Below the pieces are notes generated by a model. It was not told the origin of the DNA and searched no databases. It worked only from the letters and a program-made list of their open reading frames with translations. Positions 1 to 9,176 of a stretch of 64,000 nucleotides of DNA are shown here, piece by piece (the first letter of the stretch is position 1; every line of letters starts with the position of its first letter). Where the stretch lies: NCBI RefSeq assembly GCF_036607905.1, contig NZ_CP144555.1:3596001-3660000 (forward strand). Direction: 5' to 3'. Position numbers and translations under genes: made by a program. The stretch is from Streptomyces sp. SCSIO 75703 (lineage in GTDB: Bacteria; Actinomycetota; Actinomycetes; Streptomycetales; Streptomycetaceae).

Positions 1-384
1 GAGGAGGGCCAGCCCGGTGTAGCAGGCCAGGTTGCGGACGGCCGCCTCCGCCGTGGAACCGTCGAATTCGCTGATCCACCCGGCCGCGAAGGGGAACGCC
101 ACGACGGCCGTCAGCGCCACGACCGCGGCGGCGAGCAGCGCGTCGAGGGCGGCGGCCCGCCGGACCGCCGCCGACTCGACGGACGGGGGCGAACCGTGAC
201 AGGCGTTCAGGGCGACGGCCGGTGCCAGCGGGGTGAGGAGGACCAAGGGGACGCTCACCGAGGTCGCGCCCCCCAACTGCGGCAGCGGGACACCACGGTC
301 GCCGACGGCGAGGACGACGGCCCAGAAACCGGCGGTCACCCCCATCAGCAGGGCGACGCGGCGCGTGTGGAGCCACCAGGTCAT
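1..384 (-). CDS. membrane protein of ABC operon, 3' end outside window
   Basis: This gene runs off the left edge; only its first 128 codons are visible. Its ATG overlaps the stop codon of the 437-residue membrane protein gene upstream by 4 nt (ATGA), so the two are almost certainly translationally coupled. The visible part has hydrophobic segments at about residues 10-27, 47-63 and 80-103, so it is an integral membrane protein. With the ATPase and the other membrane protein it forms a three-gene ABC-type exporter operon, and it probably supplies a second permease or accessory subunit. I do not recognise a named family, and the substrate is unknown. Confidence 0.7.
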   Translation of the reverse strand, partial: MTWWLHTRRVALLMGVTAGFWAVVLAVGDRGVPLPQLGGATSVSVPLVLLTPLAPAVALNACHGSPPSVESAAVRRAAALDALLAAAVVALTAVVAFPFAAGWISEFDGSTAEAAVRNLACYTGLALL

Positions 385-1694
385 CGCGGCATGCACCGGG
401 CCCGTGCGAGGGCGGAGCGGTACCAGTCCTCCTGCGGTCTTGCGCCGTCGGCGAGCACGGGCGCGACAGACTCCCACACACGGGGCCCGGCGCGGTGCCG
501 GGCTTCCTCCTCGCTCGTCCCGGCGTGCACGGAGAGCCAGGCGCGGAGAGAGTCCTCCGCTTCGACCGCCCGCTCGACGGCGGCCGGGTCCGCCGGGCAG
601 GTCCCCCGGCCCGCCCCCGCGCCGGTGCCGACCAGGAGGTGGGTGAGGTCCGAGACGAGCCCGGCCCGGATGTCCTCCCCGGTGAAGCCCGGATCCTGCC
701 GGACCGTGACCGTCCAGCGATTCGCGGGGTGCCGTCGGCCGTCCTCGGTGACGACGTCCGGTGCGTCGATCCCGACACCGCCGAGCCCCGCGACGGCCGT
801 GGTCACGATGCCGGCGGTCTCCGCCAGACGGGACCGGTGCTCGGACCACACGCACACCCGGGTCCCCTCGGCAGTGGCGCAGACGAGGTCGGACGCGGGG
901 CGCGCCCGGACCGCGTCGGCGCCGAGCCCGTCCACAAGGGCGACGCTCCCGGTGGTGGTCGCCACCGCGGTGAGCAGGGCCACCGCGCCACCGGCGTACG
1001 CGGTGGAGCCGGGGAGGACGCCCAGGCGCGGGGCGTGCGGGGAAACGGCCACGGCGGCCACGGCGAGCGCGGCCAGGCCCACGGCCAGGAGCGCGGGGGC
1101 CGCGATGCCCGCCGGGTCGGCGACGGCGGTGTTCATACAGCAGCCGAACGCCGGCCCCGTGAGGTGGCGCAGCCACAGCGGCTCCAGCGCGGCCGGGTAG
1201 ACGTTCCACAGGTAGTCCCCGACCAGCACCACCGGCACGGCGGCCACCACGGGCACCCACATGCCGACCGCGTACCCGGCCAGGGTGTGGGCGACCAGGA
1301 CGACCGCCGCGGAGGCGAGGACGGAGAGGCCGGGCCACCCCGCGGGCGACTCCATCTGCAGCCGCACCCCCGCGAGGGCCACCCCCAGGGCGAGGAAGCC
1401 CAGGGCCGCGACCGGTGCGAGGGCCGCCGCGCCGATCCGCCACCCGTTGCGGGCGGGAGCCCCGGCCCCGATCCCGGCACGGCGGAGCCTTCCGGCCTCC
1501 CAGGCGGCGCACGCCGCGGTCACCGGAGCGATGAACATCAGCGTCGAGGCCGCCTTCGCGGTGGCGGACGCCCAGTAGCCGTCCAGGTTCCCGGACACCT
1601 CCGCCGAGAAGACGTAGAGGAGGACGACGCCCAGGAGCGGCGGCGCGGCGAGGACGGCCGAGCGGGCGCGCGGAGGGAAACGGAACATCACCAC
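381..1694 (-). CDS. ABC transporter-associated integral membrane protein (437 aa)
   Basis: The first half has about seven hydrophobic segments (near residues 10-30, 46-66, 88-110, 118-140, 146-163, 188-217 and 233-255). A soluble C-terminal part of about 180 residues follows, rich in Asp, Arg and Thr. The start lies in GTG-GTG-ATG (1694, 1691 or 1688), overlapping the stop of the ATPase gene, and its own stop overlaps the next gene. This is tight coupling typical of an ABC exporter whose ATPase and membrane subunits are separate chains. The soluble tail probably sits outside the membrane. Substrate and family are not recognised; the transport role rests on the ATPase neighbour. Confidence 0.75.
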   Translation of the reverse strand: MVMFRFPPRARSAVLAAPPLLGVVLLYVFSAEVSGNLDGYWASATAKAASTLMFIAPVTAACAAWEAGRLRRAGIGAGAPARNGWRIGAAALAPVAALGFLALGVALAGVRLQMESPAGWPGLSVLASAAVVLVAHTLAGYAVGMWVPVVAAVPVVLVGDYLWNVYPAALEPLWLRHLTGPAFGCCMNTAVADPAGIAAPALLAVGLAALAVAAVAVSPHAPRLGVLPGSTAYAGGAVALLTAVATTTGSVALVDGLGADAVRARPASDLVCATAEGTRVCVWSEHRSRLAETAGIVTTAVAGLGGVGIDAPDVVTEDGRRHPANRWTVTVRQDPGFTGEDIRAGLVSDLTHLLVGTGAGAGRGTCPADPAAVERAVEAEDSLRAWLSVHAGTSEEEARHRAGPRVWESVAPVLADGARPQEDWYRSALARARCMPR

Positions 1695-2438
1695 GCCTCA
1701 CCCCCGCCGAGCACCGCCGCGTAGGCGCCCTCGGCCCAGCGGCCCGGAGCGGTGTCCGGCGGCGCCTGGGCGCGGAACTCCCGCACCGTGCCGCTGAAAC
1801 GGACCGTCCCCTCCGCCAGGACCACGACGTGGTCGTACACCTCGGAGAGGTCCTCGGTCTGATGGGTGGAGGCGATCACGTCGGCCGTCTCCGAGAGTTC
1901 CTCGACCACCCTGCGGAAGACGCCTCTCTGCGCGGGGTCGAGGCCCGCCGTCGGCTCGTCCAGGAGGACCAGGCGGGACGCGTGGACCAGCGTCTGTGCC
2001 ACGCCGACGCGCCGAAGCTGCCCGCCCGACAGCGCCGAGGCCGGCTCATCGGCCTTTCTGGCGAGCCCCACCCGGTCCAGCGCCCCGACGGCCGCGTCCC
2101 ACGCCTCGCCCCCGCGACATGCCCTTGAGCCATCCGGCGTACGCGACCTGTTCGCGGCACGTCATGCCGGGGACGGGGGTGATGTGCTGGGGCATCCAGC
2201 CGACCCGGCGTCGGTAGACGCGCAGTTGAGCGCGTATCGCCGGGTCGAGTCCGGCGAAGGCGACGGTGCCGGTACGGGGCTTCAGCACGGAGGCGGCCAG
2301 GGCCAGGAGCGTGGTCTTGCCGGCCCCGTTCGGGCCCAGGAGCACCGTCCGCCCCGCGGGGAAGCCGAAGCTGAGCCGGTCGAGGACGACGGGGCCCCGC
2401 CGGTACCGGTAGGTGCAGGTGGCGAACGTGACGGACAC
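1688..2438 (-). pseudogene. ABC transporter ATP-binding protein, interrupted by a frameshift
   Basis: The reading starts at GTG 2438 behind a GAGAAGG ribosome site. The first frame has Walker A (GPNGAGKTT, about residue 35) and the Q-loop motif GWMPQHITPV. Near position 2114 the frame is lost: one extra C after a G run turns SRGGEAWDA into SRGRGVGRG. The second frame carries the signature LSGGQLRRV, Walker B (LVLLDEP), the D-loop and the switch His (STHQTEDL), then ends inside the start of the membrane protein gene. Removing one base restores a normal ATPase of about 250 residues. All catalytic motifs survive, so this is either a very recent inactivation or a sequencing error. If real, the ATPase is split before its signature motif and the exporter is dead. 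Confidence 0.85.
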
Positions 2439-2711
2439 AGCCTCACAGCCTTCTCGCGGAGTCGACGTGGGCGTGCGCCGCCCGGCCTCCGCCACGGGCG
2501 GCGGGGCCCGCGACGGCGACGGCGGCACACGCAGACCGATGATCACCCAGACCGGCGATCGGCACCGCGGATCCCGGAAACTCGCCGGGAAGGCGACCGG
2601 AACCCCAGGCGTCCCCTGCTCGCGGGCGGAAGAGCCCCGTGGACCGCGCCCCCGGGCGAGGCCGGGGACCGGTAGGCTGTAGCCCGCTCCGCCCCAGGTG
2701 GGCGGTGCCGG

Positions 2712-2796
2712 GGTGGGTTGCCCGAGCGGCCTAAGGGAACGGTCTTGAAAACCGTCGTGGCGCAAGCCACCGTGGGTTCAAATCCCACACCCACCG
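2712..2796 (+). tRNA. tRNA-Ser(UGA)
   Basis: The acceptor stem GGTGGGT pairs with ACCCACC. The anticodon arm is ACGGT-CTTGAAA-ACCGT with anticodon TGA, the long variable arm is typical of serine tRNAs, and the T arm is GTGGG-TTCAAAT-CCCAC. The discriminator is G and CCA is not encoded. It reads UCA-type serine codons. Confidence 0.96.
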
Positions 2797-2805
2797 CACG
2801 GCTGA

Positions 2806-2840
2806 ACGGCCCCTGACCAGGTATGACGGTCGGGGGCCGT
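2806..2840 (+). terminator. hairpin after tRNA-Ser(UGA)
   Basis: ACGGCCCC-T-GACC (2806-2818) pairs with GGTC-G-GGGGCCGT (2828-2840) around a 9-nt loop. It starts ten bases after the tRNA and has no U tract, as is usual for Streptomyces. Confidence 0.6.
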
Positions 2841-2853
2841 TGGCGTTTCCGTT

Positions 2854-2888
2854 GGTTGCCGGTTGCCGGTTGCCGGTTGCCGGTTGGC
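2854..2888. repeat. tandem GGTTGCC heptamer, five copies
   Basis: Four exact copies of GGTTGCC (2854-2881) are followed by one variant (GGTTGGC). They lie in the spacer between the tRNA terminator and the terminator of the repetitive surface protein gene. This is a simple slippage repeat; no function is evident. Confidence 0.85.
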
Positions 2889-2904
2889 GGGTGGGCATGG
2901 GTGG

Positions 2905-2939
2905 AGGGTGGGTACGGCTCGGGGAGCCGTACCCACCCT
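2905..2939. terminator. 16-bp perfect hairpin, probable terminator of surface protein gene
   Basis: AGGGTGGGTACGGCTC (2905-2920) pairs perfectly with GAGCCGTACCCACCCT (2924-2939) around the loop GGG. It sits 30 bp past the stop of the minus-strand gene and can also act on transcription from the tRNA side. Confidence 0.75.
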
Positions 2940-2968
2940 TGGTCACCGACAGTGCCCGGGGCGGGTCG

Positions 2969-5900
2969 TCAGGTGGTGCGGCGGCGGTGCCTTGTCAGGG
3001 CCAGGGCCGCCGCGCCGACGACCAGCAGGCCGGCGGCCATGGCTGCCACGCCGAACACGGTGGTGCCGGTGCGGGCCATGATGCCGGAGAGTCCGCCGGA
3101 CGGCTTCGGAGCGGCGGGCTTGGCGGGCACGCCGGGGGCCGCGGGGTCGTCCGGTGTGGCGTCGACGGTCGCGGTGGCCTCGGGTGAGGTCACCTCGGTG
3201 GTGCCGGCCCGGCCGGAGGCGGTCGCGGTGTTGACGACCTTTCCGTTCGCGGCCTCCTCGGCGGTGATGGTGTGCGCCCGGGTGGTGCACTCCATCGTCT
3301 CGCCCGGCGCCAGGCTGGTCCTCGGGCAGGTCACGTCACCGGCGGTGGGGTCGGAGACCGTGATGTCGGTGACGGTCAGGGTGCCCTGGTTGGCCACCTG
3401 GAGCTTCCACTCGACGCGGTCCCCGGCACCGGTCCGGCCGTCGCGGTCGGCGTCGGTGACGTCGGCCGTCTTGGTGAGCGCCAGCCGGGCCTGGCCGCCG
3501 GACGGCACGGTGACCTCGGAGGGCGGGGAGACCGGGGGTTCGCCCGAGGGCGGGGTGCCGGTGGCCGTGGCCGAGTTGGTGACCGTGCCCGCGTCCACGT
3601 CGGCCTGCGTGACCGTGTAGGCGGCCGTGCAGGTGACCGTGGCCCCGGGCGCCAGGGACGCCGCTTCCTCCGGGCAGCTCACGGCGCCCAGCTTGCCGCT
3701 GCCGGTGAAGTCCCCTTCCTCGACCTTGACGTCCTTGACCGTGACGTTGCCGGTGTTGGTGACGGCGAACCGGTAGGTGATCTCCTCACCGGCGACCAGC
3801 TTGCCGGGGTTCTCCGTGCCGGCCGACTTGACCACCGCCAGGGCGGGCTTCGGCTCCTGCGGCACGGTGACCTCGGAGGGCGGGGAGACCGGCGGTTCGC
3901 CACGCGGCGGGGTGCCGGTGGCCGTGGCCGAGTTGGTGACCGTGCCCGCGTCCACGTCGGCCTGCGTGACCGTGTAGGCGGCCGTGCAGGTGACCGTGGC
4001 TCCGGGGGCCAGGGACGCCGCTTCCGCGGGGCAGTTCACGGCTTCCAGCTTGCCGCTGCCGGTGAAGCCCCCTTCCTCGACCTTGATGTCCTCGAGCGTG
4101 ACGTTGCCGGTGTTGCGCACCGTGAAGCCGTACGTGATCTTCTCGCCGGCGACCAGGTTCTCGGCCGTGCCGCCGGTGGCGGACTTCACCACCGACAGGC
4201 CGGGCTCGTCGGGCGCGGTCACCGTCGTCTCGGAGGGCGGGGAGACCGGCGGTTCGCCGCGCGGCGGGGTGCCGGTGGCGGTGGCGCCGTTCTTCACCGA
4301 GCCCGCGTCCACGTCGGCCTGGGTGACCGTGTAGGAGGCGGTGCAGACGACCGTCTTCCCCGGAGCGAGGGATGCGGCGTCCTTCGGGCAGACGACGTCG
4401 CCGAGGGTGCCCTTGCCGTCGAAGTCGCCCTCGTCGACCGTCACGTCCTTCAGCGTGACGTTGCCGGTGTTGGTGACGGCGAACCGGTAGGTGATCTCCT
4501 CGCCGGCGACCAGCTTGTCGGCGGAGGCGGTCTTGACCACCGCCAGGGCGGGTTCCTCCGGCGCCGGGACGGTCGTCTCGGACGGCGGGGAGACCGGGGG
4601 TTCGCCGGTGGGCGGGGTGCCGGTGGCGGTCGCGGAGTTGGTGATCGAGCCCGCGTCGATGTCCTCCTGGGTCACCGTGTAACCGGCGGTGCAGGTCATC
4701 GACGTGCCGGGAGCGAGCGAGGCGGCCTCAGCGGTGGGGCAGACGACGTCGCCGAGGGTGCCCTTGCCGTCGAAGTCGCCTTCGTCGACCTTGACGTCCT
4801 TGAGCGTGACGTTGCCCGTGTTGGTGACCACGAAGTCGTACGTGATCTCCTCACCGAGAACCAGCTTGCCGGGCTCGCTGCTGTGGCCGGTCTTGACCAG
4901 GGAGAGGCCGGGCTCCTGCGGCGGGGTCACCGTCGTCTCGGAGGGCGGGGAGACCGGCGGTTCGCCGCGCGGCGGGGTGCCGGTGGCGGTCGCCGCGTTG
5001 GTCAGGGAACCGGCGTCCACGTCCTGCTGGGTGACCTCGTAGGTCGCGGTGCAGGTCACGGTCTCGCCGGGGGCCAGGGACGCTGCCCCGGCCGGGCAGA
5101 CGACGTCGCCGAGGGTGCCCTTGCCGTCGAAGTCGCCTTCGTCGACCTTGACGTCCTTGAGCGTGACGTTGCCGGTGTTGGTGACGGCGAACCGATAGGT
5201 GATCTCGTCCCCGACGGCCGGGTTCGCCGTGGAGGCGGACTTGACCACGGACAGGCCGGGGTCGTCGTCGGTCTTCACGGTCGTCTCGGAGGGCGGGGAG
5301 ACCGGCGGTTCGCCGCGCGGCGGGGTGCCGGTGGCGGTGGCGCCGTTCTTCACCGAGCCCGCGTCCACGTCGGCCTGGGTGACCGTGTAGGAGGCGGTGC
5401 AGACGACCGTCTTCCCCGGAGCGAGGGATGCGGCGTCCTTCGGGCAGACGACGTCGCCGAGGGTGCCGTTGCCGTCGAAGTCGCCTTCGTCGACCTTGAC
5501 ATCGGTCAGCGTGACGTTGCCGCTGTTGGTGACGACGAAGCTGTACGTGATCTCCTCACCTGCCGTCAGTTCCTCGGCGGAGGCGGACTTCACCACCGCC
5601 AGCGCGGGCGCCGGCGGCTCGGTGAGGGTGACCTCGCTCGGCGGGGAGACCGGGGGTTCGCCGGTGGGCGGGGTGCCGGTGGCGGTGGCGGTGTTCTTCA
5701 CCGAGCCGGCGTCCACGTCGGCCTGGGTGACCTTGTAGTCGGCGGTGCAGGTGACGCTGGCGCCGGGGGCCAGGGACGCGGCCCCGGCCGGGCAGACGAC
5801 GTCGCCGAGGGTGCCCTTGCCGTCGAAGTCGTCTTCGTCGACCTTGACGTCCTTGAGCGTGACGTTGCCGGTGTTGGTGACGACGAAGCTGTACGTGATC

Positions 5901-8602
5901 TCCTCACCGGCCGTCAGCCTGTCGCCGGAAGCCGACTTGGTCACCTTCAGCCGCGGGGCGGACGGCGCGGGGACGGTCGTCTCGGAGGGCGGGGAGACCG
6001 GGGGTTCGCCGCGCGGCGGAGTACCGGTGGCCGTCGCCGAGTTGGTGATCGACCCCGCGTCGATGTCCTGCTGGGTGACCTCGTAGGCCGCGGTGCAGGT
6101 CACCGTCTCGCCGGGGGCCAGGGACGCTGCCCCGGCGGGGCAGACCACGGCGCCGAGCGTGCCGTGCCCGCTGAAGTCGCCTTCGTCGACCCTGACGTCC
6201 TCGAGCGTGACGTTCCCGGTGTTCTCGACGGCGAACTCGTACGTGATCTCCTCGCCGATGACCAGCTTGCCGGCCTCGCTGCTGGAGGCGGACTTGACCA
6301 CGGACAGGCCGGGGTCGTCGTCGGTCTTCACGGTCGTCTCGGAGGGCGGGGAGACCGGGGGTTCACCGGAGGGCGGGGTGCCGGTGGCGGTGGCGGTGTT
6401 CTTCACCGAGCCCGCGTCCACGTCGGCCTGCGTCACCGTGTAACCGGCGGTGCAGGTCACCGAGGCACCCGGCGCGAGCGAGGCGGCCCCGCTCGGACAG
6501 GTCACGGCGTCCAGGTCACCGTGGCCGGTGAACTCGCCCTCGTCGACCTGGACATCGGTCAGGGTGACGTTGCCGGTGTTGGTGACGACGAAGCGGTACG
6601 TGATGTCCTCGCCCGCGACCAGCGCGCCGGCGGAGGAGGACTTGACCACCTTCAGCGCGGGGTCGGACGGCGCCGGGACGGTCACCTCGGAGGGCGGGGA
6701 GACCGGGGGTTCGCCGGAGGGCGGGGTGCCGGTGGCCGTGGCCGAGTTGGTGATCGAGCCGGCGTCCACGTCGGCCTGCGTCACCGTGTAGGTGGCCGTG
6801 CACGTCATCTGCGTACCGGGGGCCAGGGCGGCGGCCCGGTCGGCGGGACAGTCCACGGCCGGCGGAGCACCGGCGCCCGTGAAGTCGCCTTCCTGGACCC
6901 TGACGTCCTTGATCGTGACGTTGCCGGTGTTGGTGACGACGAAGCGGTACGTCACTTCCTCGTCCGCGACCAGCTCGTCCGGGCGGCTGCTGTGACCGGA
7001 CTTGACGACCTTCAGCGCCGGTTCGGCCGCCACGTCGACCGTCGCCGAGTCCGGCGGGGACGTCGTCGGCGTGGTCTCGTCCGGCGCGGTACCGTGTCCG
7101 GTCGCGGTGTTCTCGACGGAGCCCGCGTCCAGGTCGGCCTGGGTGACGGTGTAGGTGCCCGTGCAGGTCAGGGACGCGCCCACGGCCAGCGGACCGGCCG
7201 GGCAGTCGATCGCCGGCGGCGTACCGGTGCCGGAGAAGGCCGTCTCGGTGACGCCCGGGTCGGCCAGGTCGACGTTGCCGGTGTTGGTCAGCAGGAAGGA
7301 GTACGTCAGCTTCTGCCCGACCGCGTTCACCGTGCCGGGGGCGGCCGTCTTCTTCACCGTGAGGGCGGGTTCCACGGCACAGCTCGTCACCGAGGACTGG
7401 TTGTCGCCCGCCCCGGGGTCCTGCTCGTTGGCGAGGACCGCGCCGGTGTTGGTGACGCAGCCGGTCATGCCCGCGGGGCTGTCCGCGGTCACGGTGACGG
7501 TGTTCTCGGTCCCGGCGAGGGTGCGCCCGCCCACGCAGGTCACCGCGTTCCCGGAGACGGAGCAGCCCGCCGTCGTGGTCCTGACGTTCGTCAGCGGCGC
7601 CGGGACGGTGTCGGTCACCGTGTAACCGCTGGAGTTGCCGGGCCCGTTGTTCTTCACCTTCAGCGTGTACGTCACGGTGGAACCGGGCTTGAACTGCTCG
7701 GGGCCCGTCTTCACGATCGAGAAGTCCGTCGGCAGGCCGGGCGAGGCCGCGCCGTCGTTGTTGCCGCTCGCCGGGCCGGGCGAGGTCGAGACGAGGGTGA
7801 ACGTGGGGTTCGCCGCCCCCGGGTTGGTGATCCTGAACTGGGTGACCTTTCCGGTCACGTTGTCGGACACCCCGATGTTGCCGTTGCCGAACGTCCAGGC
7901 CGCGCCGTACGGGGCCGGCGGCAGGAACGGCGCCGTGAAGTACGTGACCGCCTTGGTCGCGCCCGCGCCGAGGAGGTCGGCGCGCACGATGCGGCCGTCG
8001 TTGGTGCCGCCCCAGAAGTAGCCGTCGGCGAAGGTGAGGTCGTTGGCGGTGGGGGGCGCGGACAGCGCGATGGTCGCGAGGACCTTGCCGTTGACGGGGT
8101 TGATCCGGTGGGCGGTGGCGTTCCCGGCACCTCCGACGTAGAGGTTGCCGTCGGAGGCGAAGCCGCCCCAGTTGGCGCCGCCCGGCACGGTCTCCGTGCC
8201 CACGCGCGTGACGACGCCGCCCTGGCCGATCCGGATGACCGAGGCGGGCGGGATGCCGCTGCCCGTCGTGCCGCCGACCCCGTACAGGTAGTTGTCGGCG
8301 GTGTTGTAGCCGATGGCGTTGTAGGTGAGGGGGGAGGCGGCGCCCTCGGGATGGAAGGTGACGCTGCCCGAGGCCCCCGTGACCGCCTTGTAGAGGCGGG
8401 TCGGTATCTCCTGGCCGACGAAGACCGTCGGGTCGGCCGGGTCGAACGGGCCCCCCGGTGCGGCCTGGGTCCGCGACGCGGTGACGAGCGGTGTCACGAC
8501 CGCGCCCGCCGTGAGGATCAGCGCCATCACCAGCAGGCCGATGAACGAGCGTCTCGGGCGTCTTCTGTGCCGTGCCGGGCGATGGCGAACTGCGGCGGTC
8601 AT
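2969..8602 (-). CDS. large repetitive surface protein with DUF11/DUF7507-type repeats
   Basis: This 1,877-residue protein starts at ATG 8602 behind GGAGGGG. A basic leader and hydrophobic segment (about 18-45) form a signal peptide. A beta-propeller-like region (about 50-285) follows, then one DUF11 domain (about 290-415), eleven closely similar repeats of about 115-120 residues, and one diverged repeat (about 1720-1830). Each repeat opens with V(V)KS, has ITYxFxVTNTGNVT, a Cys pair and a CTAxYxVTQ segment, and ends TATGTPP-GEPPVSPPSE. The C terminus has a Lys/Pro linker, MARTG (about 1842), a hydrophobic helix and an Arg tail: the layout of a sortase substrate, here with a LAxTG-like motif. 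The expected role is a cell-wall-anchored stalk or adhesin; no enzymatic domain is seen. Confidence 0.88.
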   Translation of the reverse strand: MTAAVRHRPARHRRRPRRSFIGLLVMALILTAGAVVTPLVTASRTQAAPGGPFDPADPTVFVGQEIPTRLYKAVTGASGSVTFHPEGAASPLTYNAIGYNTADNYLYGVGGTTGSGIPPASVIRIGQGGVVTRVGTETVPGGANWGGFASDGNLYVGGAGNATAHRINPVNGKVLATIALSAPPTANDLTFADGYFWGGTNDGRIVRADLLGAGATKAVTYFTAPFLPPAPYGAAWTFGNGNIGVSDNVTGKVTQFRITNPGAANPTFTLVSTSPGPASGNNDGAASPGLPTDFSIVKTGPEQFKPGSTVTYTLKVKNNGPGNSSGYTVTDTVPAPLTNVRTTTAGCSVSGNAVTCVGGRTLAGTENTVTVTADSPAGMTGCVTNTGAVLANEQDPGAGDNQSSVTSCAVEPALTVKKTAAPGTVNAVGQKLTYSFLLTNTGNVDLADPGVTETAFSGTGTPPAIDCPAGPLAVGASLTCTGTYTVTQADLDAGSVENTATGHGTAPDETTPTTSPPDSATVDVAAEPALKVVKSGHSSRPDELVADEEVTYRFVVTNTGNVTIKDVRVQEGDFTGAGAPPAVDCPADRAAALAPGTQMTCTATYTVTQADVDAGSITNSATATGTPPSGEPPVSPPSEVTVPAPSDPALKVVKSSSAGALVAGEDITYRFVVTNTGNVTLTDVQVDEGEFTGHGDLDAVTCPSGAASLAPGASVTCTAGYTVTQADVDAGSVKNTATATGTPPSGEPPVSPPSETTVKTDDDPGLSVVKSASSSEAGKLVIGEEITYEFAVENTGNVTLEDVRVDEGDFSGHGTLGAVVCPAGAASLAPGETVTCTAAYEVTQQDIDAGSITNSATATGTPPRGEPPVSPPSETTVPAPSAPRLKVTKSASGDRLTAGEEITYSFVVTNTGNVTLKDVKVDEDDFDGKGTLGDVVCPAGAASLAPGASVTCTADYKVTQADVDAGSVKNTATATGTPPTGEPPVSPPSEVTLTEPPAPALAVVKSASAEELTAGEEITYSFVVTNSGNVTLTDVKVDEGDFDGNGTLGDVVCPKDAASLAPGKTVVCTASYTVTQADVDAGSVKNGATATGTPPRGEPPVSPPSETTVKTDDDPGLSVVKSASTANPAVGDEITYRFAVTNTGNVTLKDVKVDEGDFDGKGTLGDVVCPAGAASLAPGETVTCTATYEVTQQDVDAGSLTNAATATGTPPRGEPPVSPPSETTVTPPQEPGLSLVKTGHSSEPGKLVLGEEITYDFVVTNTGNVTLKDVKVDEGDFDGKGTLGDVVCPTAEAASLAPGTSMTCTAGYTVTQEDIDAGSITNSATATGTPPTGEPPVSPPSETTVPAPEEPALAVVKTASADKLVAGEEITYRFAVTNTGNVTLKDVTVDEGDFDGKGTLGDVVCPKDAASLAPGKTVVCTASYTVTQADVDAGSVKNGATATGTPPRGEPPVSPPSETTVTAPDEPGLSVVKSATGGTAENLVAGEKITYGFTVRNTGNVTLEDIKVEEGGFTGSGKLEAVNCPAEAASLAPGATVTCTAAYTVTQADVDAGTVTNSATATGTPPRGEPPVSPPSEVTVPQEPKPALAVVKSAGTENPGKLVAGEEITYRFAVTNTGNVTVKDVKVEEGDFTGSGKLGAVSCPEEAASLAPGATVTCTAAYTVTQADVDAGTVTNSATATGTPPSGEPPVSPPSEVTVPSGGQARLALTKTADVTDADRDGRTGAGDRVEWKLQVANQGTLTVTDITVSDPTAGDVTCPRTSLAPGETMECTTRAHTITAEEAANGKVVNTATASGRAGTTEVTSPEATATVDATPDDPAAPGVPAKPAAPKPSGGLSGIMARTGTTVFGVAAMAAGLLVVGAAALALTRHRRRTT
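3510..7350 (-). repeat. in-frame tandem array of about 350-bp units inside the surface protein gene
   Basis: Eleven units of about 340-355 bp encode the DUF7507-like repeats. Some units are almost identical in DNA: positions 4224-4411 and 5280-5467 match base for base over 188 bp, an offset of 1,056 bp (three units). Such identity in a GC-rich tandem array points to recent duplication or gene conversion and predicts length variation between strains. Confidence 0.85.
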
Positions 8603-9176
8603 TCAGCCCCTCCGGATTCCGCCGCGGTATGCCCCGCGGCACCTGCGCGTCGTGCGGCCGGTCCTCCGCGGAGCGATCGGCGGCCCGCTCTTCCTCCGGG
8701 CGGGCTGAGCAGCCCTTCTCCGGGTGCGGGTTCCGCGACGACCGGCCCTCTCCTCCTGCTGTTCATGCCGGAATCTCCCTCCAGAACATGACCAATGGGC
8801 GCACTTGCCGTAATTCGCTGCACACGCACCGGAGTCAAGCAAAGGAGACCTGACGCTGAAAGGAGAACGGATCACCACGGCCGGGGTGTCCGCCGTCTTT
8901 CATCACTTCCCATGAGGAGTCGCGGCGCGCCGGGTCAACCGAACGGTGGAGTTCCGCCGTCCGGTGCCCCGGCGTTGACGACGAAGGGGTCCGGCGGGGT
9001 CGGCGCGACCGCTGCCGGGGCCGGTCCGGACGGGCCCGGCCGGCCGTGCGGGGGCGCGTACGGTGCCCGCGGCCCGGCCCCCGGAGCGGGGCGCGGCGTG
9101 TCGCTGTGACAGGGCTGTGACCGGAGGAGTGGCTTCCGTCACGGTCGTGCGCGGGGAGTGCTGGTGGGGTGGGGCG
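8603..9176. other. spacer between divergent surface protein and lipoprotein genes
   Basis: This 574-bp spacer must hold both divergent promoters. I see no clear -35/-10 pair and no riboswitch fold. The part before 8880 is less GC-rich than the surroundings (around 8790-8880), which suits a promoter. No credible gene is present on either strand. Confidence 0.5.

Noticed and set aside
2854..2888. GGTTGCC repeats as a CRISPR array
   Set aside because: Units are 7 bp with no spacers. No CRISPR array or cas gene is seen anywhere in the window.
3272..8791. Plus-strand frame of 1,839 codons opposite the surface protein gene
   Set aside because: It mirrors the tandem repeats, is Gly/Arg/Asp low complexity and has no domain or signal. 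It is a GC-driven shadow of the true minus-strand gene.
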